From Candidatus Izemoplasma sp. (lineage in GTDB: Bacteria; Bacillota_I; Bacilli_A; Izemoplasmatales; Izemoplasmataceae): a stretch of DNA of 6,113 nucleotides. Positions within the stretch are counted from its first letter, which is position 1; every line of letters starts with the position of its first letter. The DNA is taken from the NCBI GenBank assembly GCA_021736285.1, contig JAIPGE010000088.1, positions 1 through 6,113 on the forward strand, read 5' to 3'. Position numbers and translations under genes: made by a program. This document shows positions 1 to 4,279 of this stretch, in pieces. The notes under the pieces are model-generated. The model was not told the origin of the DNA. It searched no databases and saw nothing but the letters and a program-made list of their open reading frames with translations.

Positions 1-475
1 TGGAGATATGATTGATTATGTTCAAAAATTTGATGCGACGTATAAAAATGCACCATATAAATTTGAAACAGGAACACCACCTATCGCAGAAGCGATTGGT
101 CTTGGCAAAGCAATTGAATATCTTCAAAGCATTGGATTTGATAATATTAAAGAACACGAACATAACTTAGCACAAAGGACCATCAAAAAAATGCTAGAGA
201 TTGAGGGAATTACCGTTTATAACCCAACAACCGATACTGGCGTAATCACATTTAATATTGATGGCGTTCATCCCCATGATGCCGTGACGGTTTTCGATGG
301 TAATAATATAGCGATGCGCGCAGGGCATCATTGTGCTCAACTTGTTATAAAATGGTTGGGTGTTGTGGCAACATTGCGGATTAGTTTCTACGTCTATAAC
401 ACTGTAGAAGACAGTGATAAATTCATCGCTTCATTAAAAGAAGCAGTTGCGTTTTTCAAATCAGTTGGATTTTAG
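1..475 (+). CDS. sufS: Cysteine desulfurase SufS, C-terminal part (5' end outside window)
   Basis: SufS is a cytoplasmic PLP enzyme that removes sulfur from L-cysteine, giving alanine and an enzyme persulfide that feeds iron-sulfur cluster assembly. The reading frame is open from the left edge (first whole codon at 2, Gly-Asp, then Met at 8). That Met is internal: GDMID matches the middle of SufS proteins, so about 157 residues of a family of about 400 are visible. The PLP-binding lysine lies upstream and is not seen. Visible landmarks, numbered from Met at 8, are FETGTPP near residue 19, HPHD with His90, and the active-site loop RAGHHCAQ with catalytic Cys109 (codon 332-334). His90 lies 19 residues before the cysteine, as His342 does before Cys361 in Bacillus subtilis SufS, where it takes part in zinc-ligand exchange with SufU. 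The residue after CAQ is Leu where Pro is usual. The next gene, sufU, supports group II SufS over NifS/IscS. The TAG stop overlaps the sufU ribosome site. Confidence 0.95.
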   Translation, partial: GDMIDYVQKFDATYKNAPYKFETGTPPIAEAIGLGKAIEYLQSIGFDNIKEHEHNLAQRTIKKMLEIEGITVYNPTTDTGVITFNIDGVHPHDAVTVFDGNNIAMRAGHHCAQLVIKWLGVVATLRISFYVYNTVEDSDKFIASLKEAVAFFKSVGF

Positions 476-480
476 GAGGT
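474..480 (+). promoter_or_regulatory. Ribosome binding site of sufU
   Basis: AGGAGGT is a near-perfect Shine-Dalgarno that overlaps the TAG stop of sufS (473-475). It sits 6 bases before the ATG at 487. This spacing favours 487 over the in-frame ATG at 496, which would be 15 bases away. The overlap suggests translational coupling of sufS and sufU. Confidence 0.85.
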
Positions 481-486
481 AGCCCG

Positions 487-918
487 ATGAAAAATATGCA
501 AACATTATATCGACAAGTGATTATGGATCATTATAAAAACCCGCGTAACAAAGGGTTGGTTAATGATTCAAACTATCATACAATACATATTAAAAATCCA
601 TCGTGTGGAGACGACATTACCATTCAAAGTAAGGTTGAAGATGGGATTGTAAAAGATATCCGACATGATGGTACAGGATGCAGCATTTGCTGCAGCAGTG
701 CCAGTGTAATGAGTGAAACATTGATTGGTAAATCGATTGATGAAGCACTTAACATTAGTAACAACTACACCAAAATGTTATCAAATCAACCTTACGATGA
801 TACGGTTGATTTAGAAGAGGCAATTGTTTATGAAGGAGTCAAACAATTCCCCGCACGGATAAAATGTGCCTCAATTGCTTGGAAAGCATTTAACGGAACA
901 ACGAAAGAAAGTGAGTGA
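487..918 (+). CDS. sufU: SufU, zinc-dependent sulfurtransferase (IscU-like fold)
   Basis: SufU takes the persulfide sulfur from SufS and passes it on to the SufBCD scaffold. In Gram-positive bacteria it is a zinc protein acting as sulfur acceptor rather than a cluster scaffold (family knowledge). The protein has 143 residues, close to the roughly 147 of B. subtilis SufU, and starts with the diagnostic LYRQVIMDHYKNPRNKG near residues 7-23. The four expected zinc ligands are present: Cys40 and Asp42 in NPSCGDD, Cys65 in GTGCS, and Cys127 in FPARIKC. The insertion between the second and third cysteines typical of SufU, and absent from true IscU, is present (about residues 83-118). Two extra adjacent cysteines, Cys68 and Cys69, follow Cys65; B. 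subtilis SufU has Ser-Met there. It lies 11 bases after sufS and 6 before sufB. The gene ends in TGA, showing that TGA is a stop in this genome. Confidence 0.96.
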   Translation: MKNMQTLYRQVIMDHYKNPRNKGLVNDSNYHTIHIKNPSCGDDITIQSKVEDGIVKDIRHDGTGCSICCSSASVMSETLIGKSIDEALNISNNYTKMLSNQPYDDTVDLEEAIVYEGVKQFPARIKCASIAWKAFNGTTKESE

Positions 919-920
919 TC
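911..920 (+). promoter_or_regulatory. Weak, stop-overlapping ribosome site of sufB
   Basis: No GGAGG core precedes the sufB ATG at 925. The nearest candidate is GTGAGTGATC; its GTGATC half (915-920) can pair with the 5' part of the anti-Shine-Dalgarno and includes the sufU stop TGA (916-918). Start of sufB therefore probably depends on ribosomes finishing sufU. No better in-frame start is close by, and the ATG at 925 gives a normal SufB N-terminus. Confidence 0.45.
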
Positions 921-924
921 CTAC

Positions 925-2337
925 ATGAATGACAATACCAAAAAAGAAATTGAAAGTATTGTAGGGGATTATAAATATGGCTTCAAAACAGATACAAAAA
1001 GTGTCTTAAATACAGGTAAGGGATTAACAGAAGACATTGTACGAGAAATCTCAAAAATTAAGGAAGAGCCAGCATGGATGACAGAATTCCGTGTTAAAAG
1101 TTTTCATAAATTTTTAGAACTGGATAATCCAACATGGGGTCCAGACTTAAGTGACATTAACTTTGAAGAGATTACCTATTTCATAAAAGCAAGTGAACGT
1201 AGTGAACAAAGTTGGGATGATGTCCCACCAGAAATAAAAGATACGTTCCAAAAACTCGGTATCCCTGAAGCCGAACAAAAATATCTGGCTGGTGTCTCAA
1301 CCCAATTTGAAAGTGAAGTTGTTTATCATTCAACCATAAAAGAACTAGAAGATCAAGGTGTTATTTTTACTGATACTGATACCGCACTAAGAGAATATCC
1401 GGAACTACTAAAAGAATATTTTGGAAAAGTAGTGCCTTATTATGACAATAAATATGCCGCATTAAACAGTGCTGTATGGAGTGGTGGGAGTTTTATTTAT
1501 GTACCGAAAGGTGTCCATGTTGAAAAACCCCTGCAATCCTATTTTAGAATCAATAGTGAGTTGATGGGTCAATTTGAACGAACCTTAATTATTGTTGATG
1601 AAGACGCAAGTGTGAACTATGTTGAAGGATGCACCGCACCGGTGTATACCAAAAGTAGTTTGCATGCAGCTATCGTTGAAATATATGTTAAAAAAGGTGC
1701 TAATTGTCGATACAGTACCGTTCAAAACTGGGCGAACAATATTATCAACTTAGTTACCAAACGGTCACTGGTTGAAGAAGATGCCCATATGGAATGGATT
1801 GACGGTAATATAGGAAGTAAAATAAATATGAAATACCCATCTTGTATCCTTAAAGGAGATCGAGCTAAAGGCACAACCATTTCAATTGCTTTTGCCGGTA
1901 AAGGCATGAATCAAGATACAGGTGCGAAAATGATTCACCTAGGAAAAGATACCACCAGTAAAATAATATCAAAATCAATCAGTGCCAAAGGTGGTCGTGT
2001 GAACTATCGCGGTATGATTCATCATACCACTAACGCAACAGGCGCAAAAAGCAATGTTGAATGTGACACCATCATCCTCGATGATCAAAGCGTAAGTGAT
2101 ACATTGCCATATAACATCGTTAAAAATAATCAGGCACAGGTCCAACACGAGGCCACTGTGTCAAAAGTTAGTGAAGAACAACTCTTTTATCTCATGAGTC
2201 GTGGTCTTAGCGAAGAACAAGCAACAGAAATGATTATCATGGGATTCATTGAACCATTCGCTAAAGAGTTACCAATGGAATATGCTGTTGAACTAAACCA
2301 ACTAATTAAATTAGAAATGGAAGGTTCAATTGGATAA
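925..2337 (+). CDS. sufB: Fe-S cluster assembly scaffold subunit SufB
   Basis: SufB is the core scaffold subunit of the cytoplasmic SufBCD complex. It receives sulfur from SufS/SufU and, with SufD and the ATPase SufC, assembles a new Fe-S cluster for transfer to client proteins. The protein has 470 residues, against about 465 in B. subtilis, and can be aligned by eye nearly end to end. Landmarks are YKYGF near residue 17, EEPAWM near 47, KLGIPEAEQKYLAGVS near 110-126, SAVWSGGSFIYVPKGV near 183-198, a conserved beta-helix core containing QNWANN and MEWIDGNIGSK, and the C-terminal LFYLMSRGLSEEQA and ELPMEYAVELN. Cys380 (in ECDT), His408 and Glu409 (in QHEAT) match E. coli Cys405, His433 and Glu434, implicated in sulfur receipt and cluster building. 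As in Bacillus it is the last suf gene; a terminator follows 8 bases after its stop. No truncation or frameshift is seen. Confidence 0.97.
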   Translation: MNDNTKKEIESIVGDYKYGFKTDTKSVLNTGKGLTEDIVREISKIKEEPAWMTEFRVKSFHKFLELDNPTWGPDLSDINFEEITYFIKASERSEQSWDDVPPEIKDTFQKLGIPEAEQKYLAGVSTQFESEVVYHSTIKELEDQGVIFTDTDTALREYPELLKEYFGKVVPYYDNKYAALNSAVWSGGSFIYVPKGVHVEKPLQSYFRINSELMGQFERTLIIVDEDASVNYVEGCTAPVYTKSSLHAAIVEIYVKKGANCRYSTVQNWANNIINLVTKRSLVEEDAHMEWIDGNIGSKINMKYPSCILKGDRAKGTTISIAFAGKGMNQDTGAKMIHLGKDTTSKIISKSISAKGGRVNYRGMIHHTTNATGAKSNVECDTIILDDQSVSDTLPYNIVKNNQAQVQHEATVSKVSEEQLFYLMSRGLSEEQATEMIIMGFIEPFAKELPMEYAVELNQLIKLEMEGSIG

Positions 2338-2345
2338 GAAAAATT

Positions 2346-2374
2346 AAGCAAATCATTCCGATTTGCTTTTTTTT
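2346..2374 (+). terminator. Rho-independent terminator of the suf operon
   Basis: AAGCAAATC (2346-2354) pairs perfectly with GATTTGCTT (2360-2368) around a 5-base loop ATTCC, giving a 9 bp stem. An unbroken run of 8 T (2367-2374) follows, overlapping the last stem bases. The stem is AT-rich, so termination may be incomplete, but the geometry is classic and the position directly after sufB is right. Confidence 0.88.
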
Positions 2375-2384
2375 ATGCTATAAT
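2356..2384 (+). promoter_or_regulatory. Sigma-A promoter of the GH3 operon (extended -10)
   Basis: TGCTATAAT at 2376-2384 is a perfect extended -10: TG at 2376-2377, one base, then consensus TATAAT at 2379-2384. At 17 bp spacing the -35 would be TTCCGA (2356-2361), only 3 of 6 matches to TTGACA. The extended -10 therefore probably carries recognition. The predicted transcription start is about 2390-2392, giving a leader of about 27 bases before the ATG at 2418. The -35 position falls inside the upstream terminator hairpin. Confidence 0.75.
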
Positions 2385-2394
2385 GGAATGTGAA

Positions 2395-2408
2395 CGAAAA
2401 CGCTTTAG
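2395..2408 (+). promoter_or_regulatory. Possible CcpA/LacI-family operator
   Basis: CGAAAACGCTTTAG contains AAA-N-CG-N-TTT, the CG-centred dyad typical of LacI-family sites. Against the catabolite-responsive element TGWAANCGNTNWCA, 8 of the 11 defined positions match by my count; the misses are at the two ends. It would lie at about +4 to +18 from the predicted start and touches the Shine-Dalgarno, so a bound repressor would block the promoter. The family is plausible for a sugar-hydrolase operon, but the match is imperfect and a single AT-rich site could arise by chance. Confidence 0.4.
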
Positions 2409-2412
2409 GAGG
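2407..2412 (+). promoter_or_regulatory. Ribosome binding site of the GH3 lipoprotein gene
   Basis: AGGAGG lies 5 bases before the ATG at 2418. It is a full-consensus site and fixes the start, which also gives a well-formed lipoprotein signal peptide. Confidence 0.85.
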
Positions 2413-2417
2413 CAACT

Positions 2418-4277
2418 ATGAAACGACTTATATTAATCCTTATAGCGCTAATGCTAGTGCTTGTAGGATGTCAAACAACAAATCCATCTAACGATGTATT
2501 GGATTGTAATCTGACACCACTAGAGGATGCCTGTAATGATGAGAAAATTGATCCATCAACTGACAATTTTGTAATGACATTGTTAGCATCATTAACGATA
2601 GAAGAAAAAGTTGGTCAAATGATCCAAGCAGAACGGGCATACATTTCACCTGATCAAGTAAGACTTTATAACATTGGGAGTGTGTTAAGTGGGGGTGGCT
2701 CATTTCCAAGTCAATACAATGATGATTTAGATACGTGGTATGATATGGTTAAAGCTTATCAAGACGCTGCTTTAGTATCATCGAGCGGGATTCCTATTTT
2801 ATATGGTATTGATGCTGTCCATGGCAATAATAATGTCTATGGATCAACAATTTTTCCGCATAATATTAATTTAGGTATGGCCAATAATCCAGATTTAATG
2901 TTTGATATCGGAGAAGCAACTGCTAAAGAAATGAAAGCCGTGGGAATTCATTGGAATTTTTCACCAGCTGTGAGTGTTGTTGAAAACATTCAATGGGGAA
3001 GAACCTACGAAGGATTTGGCGAAGATGATGTCATTCATAATAACTTAGTACAATCTTATATTGCGGGGTTACAAAGTGAAGATGTTGTCGCAACTGTCAA
3101 ACATTATATCGGTGACGGCGGAACGACTGAAGGGATTGATCAAGGCAATACGCAAGAGAGTGAAGCGTATATTAGAGAACATTATCTTAAACCGTACGAA
3201 CTTGCGATAGAAGCAGGTGTTGACAGTGTTATGATTTCATTTAGTTCCTTAAATGGCGAGAAAATGACTGGTAATTCCTATTGGATTAATGAAGTATTAA
3301 AAGACGAACTAGGGTTTGAAGGGATTGTATTATCTGATTGGAATGCTGTTCATCAACTTGAGGGTGATTTTTATACACAGCTCGTCACATCAATTAATGC
3401 TGGTATTGATATGGTAATGGAACCCACAGAGTGGGAACAAGCGTATCAAAACATATTATTGGCCGTTGAGAATGATGATATTTCAATCTCACGGATTGAT
3501 GATGCAGTAAAACGTATTTTAACTGTGAAACATAACAATAATATATTTGATGAACCAATCTCACGACTCGATAGCAGTGTTGTCTATTCAGATGCCCACA
3601 AACAACTTGCCAAACAAGCTGCAATTGAATCTTTTGTCTTATTAGAAAACAACAACGCACTTCCTTTAACAGGGAATGAATCAATTTATTTAACAGGACC
3701 AGCACATGATCATGTGGGGTATCTATCTGGTGGATGGACAACCTATTGGCAAGGTAACACTAATCCTGATATTGGTGTTGGGTCGTCAATTGAAGATGCA
3801 ATTGACATCGCATTAACGAACCGAACAGGTCAGTTAGTAAACACAGTAGACGCAGCCGACACAGTCATCGTTGTCTTTGCTGAAATTCCTTATACAGAAG
3901 GTGTTGGCGATACTTTTACACCAACACTATTTGATGGACTAAGTCACCCTGACAATGACACAGCTTACCAAGAAGCTCTTTTAGCAAAACAACAAGGCAA
4001 AACTGTGATTGGGATTCTAGCCAGTGGTAGACCCTTGGTAATTGGCAATGATATTGAAACGTTTGATGCTTTCTTTGCTATCTTTTTACCAGGCAGTGAA
4101 GGGGGTCCAGCCGTCAGTGATTTATTATTTGGTTCGGCGGACTTCTCCGGAAAACTCTCCTATACCTGGCCGTTTACGTTATCTGACATTGGACAGATAC
4201 ACACACAAGATAATTACACTACGCTATCTAAAGCATATCCTTTTGGATATGGCTTAACATATAACGAGGAGGAATAA
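2418..4277 (+). CDS. Surface lipoprotein GH3 exo-beta-glucosidase/glucanase (barley ExoI-like)
   Basis: Predicted exo-acting GH3 hydrolase removing glucose from the non-reducing ends of beta-glucans or cello/laminari-oligosaccharides outside the cell. The 619-residue protein starts with a type II signal peptide: MKR, a hydrophobic stretch, and lipobox LVGC with lipidated Cys18. A polar tether (19-50) carries Cys30 and Cys39. The (beta/alpha)8 barrel spans about 50-395 and the alpha/beta sandwich about 405-610; there is no FnIII domain, as in barley ExoI. Active-site residues are visible: Asp132 (YGIDAVHG), Arg195 (WGRTYEG), Lys228-His229 (KHYIGDGG), nucleophile Asp307 (VLSDW), and probable acid/base Glu489 (AEIPYTEG, matching GEHPYTE of barley). 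Also ExoI-like are GGWTTYWQGN and LPGSEGG. Phe275 replaces the tyrosine that contacts substrate in barley. It is first in an operon with a second GH3. GH3 also includes xylosidases and N-acetylglucosaminidases; the whole ExoI-like pattern and absence of the NagZ KH(F/I)PGHG motif favour beta-glucosidase. Exact substrate is not determinable. Confidence 0.92.
   Translation: MKRLILILIALMLVLVGCQTTNPSNDVLDCNLTPLEDACNDEKIDPSTDNFVMTLLASLTIEEKVGQMIQAERAYISPDQVRLYNIGSVLSGGGSFPSQYNDDLDTWYDMVKAYQDAALVSSSGIPILYGIDAVHGNNNVYGSTIFPHNINLGMANNPDLMFDIGEATAKEMKAVGIHWNFSPAVSVVENIQWGRTYEGFGEDDVIHNNLVQSYIAGLQSEDVVATVKHYIGDGGTTEGIDQGNTQESEAYIREHYLKPYELAIEAGVDSVMISFSSLNGEKMTGNSYWINEVLKDELGFEGIVLSDWNAVHQLEGDFYTQLVTSINAGIDMVMEPTEWEQAYQNILLAVENDDISISRIDDAVKRILTVKHNNNIFDEPISRLDSSVVYSDAHKQLAKQAAIESFVLLENNNALPLTGNESIYLTGPAHDHVGYLSGGWTTYWQGNTNPDIGVGSSIEDAIDIALTNRTGQLVNTVDAADTVIVVFAEIPYTEGVGDTFTPTLFDGLSHPDNDTAYQEALLAKQQGKTVIGILASGRPLVIGNDIETFDAFFAIFLPGSEGGPAVSDLLFGSADFSGKLSYTWPFTLSDIGQIHTQDNYTTLSKAYPFGYGLTYNEEE
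4266..4272 (+). promoter_or_regulatory. Ribosome binding site of the second GH3 gene, inside the first
   Basis: GAGGAGG lies in the last codons of the upstream GH3 gene (it encodes part of the Glu-Glu-Glu end), 7 bases before the ATG at 4280. The upstream TAA (4275-4277) is only 2 bases from that ATG. The two genes are thus co-transcribed and very likely translationally coupled. Confidence 0.85.
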
Positions 4278-4279
4278 TA

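Noticed and set aside
679..694. Perfect inverted repeat TGCAGC-ATTT-GCTGCA inside sufU
   Set aside because: It falls on the conserved GCSICC codons, has no T-tract and is short; it is most simply a by-product of Ser/Cys codon choice.
1722..1907. Open frame of 61 codons on the - strand
   Set aside because: It lies wholly inside sufB, whose reading is conserved throughout; the antisense product resembles no family and has no convincing ribosome site.
2346..2368. The suf terminator acting in both directions
   Set aside because: On the - strand the following T-run is broken (TTAATTTTTC), and no gene on that strand needs it.
2488..2709. Open frame of 73 codons on the - strand
   Set aside because: Shadow of the GH3 lipoprotein gene, with no recognisable protein or promoter.
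3394..3741. Open frame of 115 codons on the - strand
   Set aside because: Antisense to the GH3 catalytic region; the His/Leu/Val-rich product looks like reverse-read coding sequence and matches nothing known to me.
4042..4257. Open frame of 71 codons on the + strand in another frame
   Set aside because: It overlaps the conserved C-terminal sandwich of the GH3 lipoprotein, and its product has no recognisable features. It could be mistaken for a frameshifted GH3 end, but the main frame is intact.
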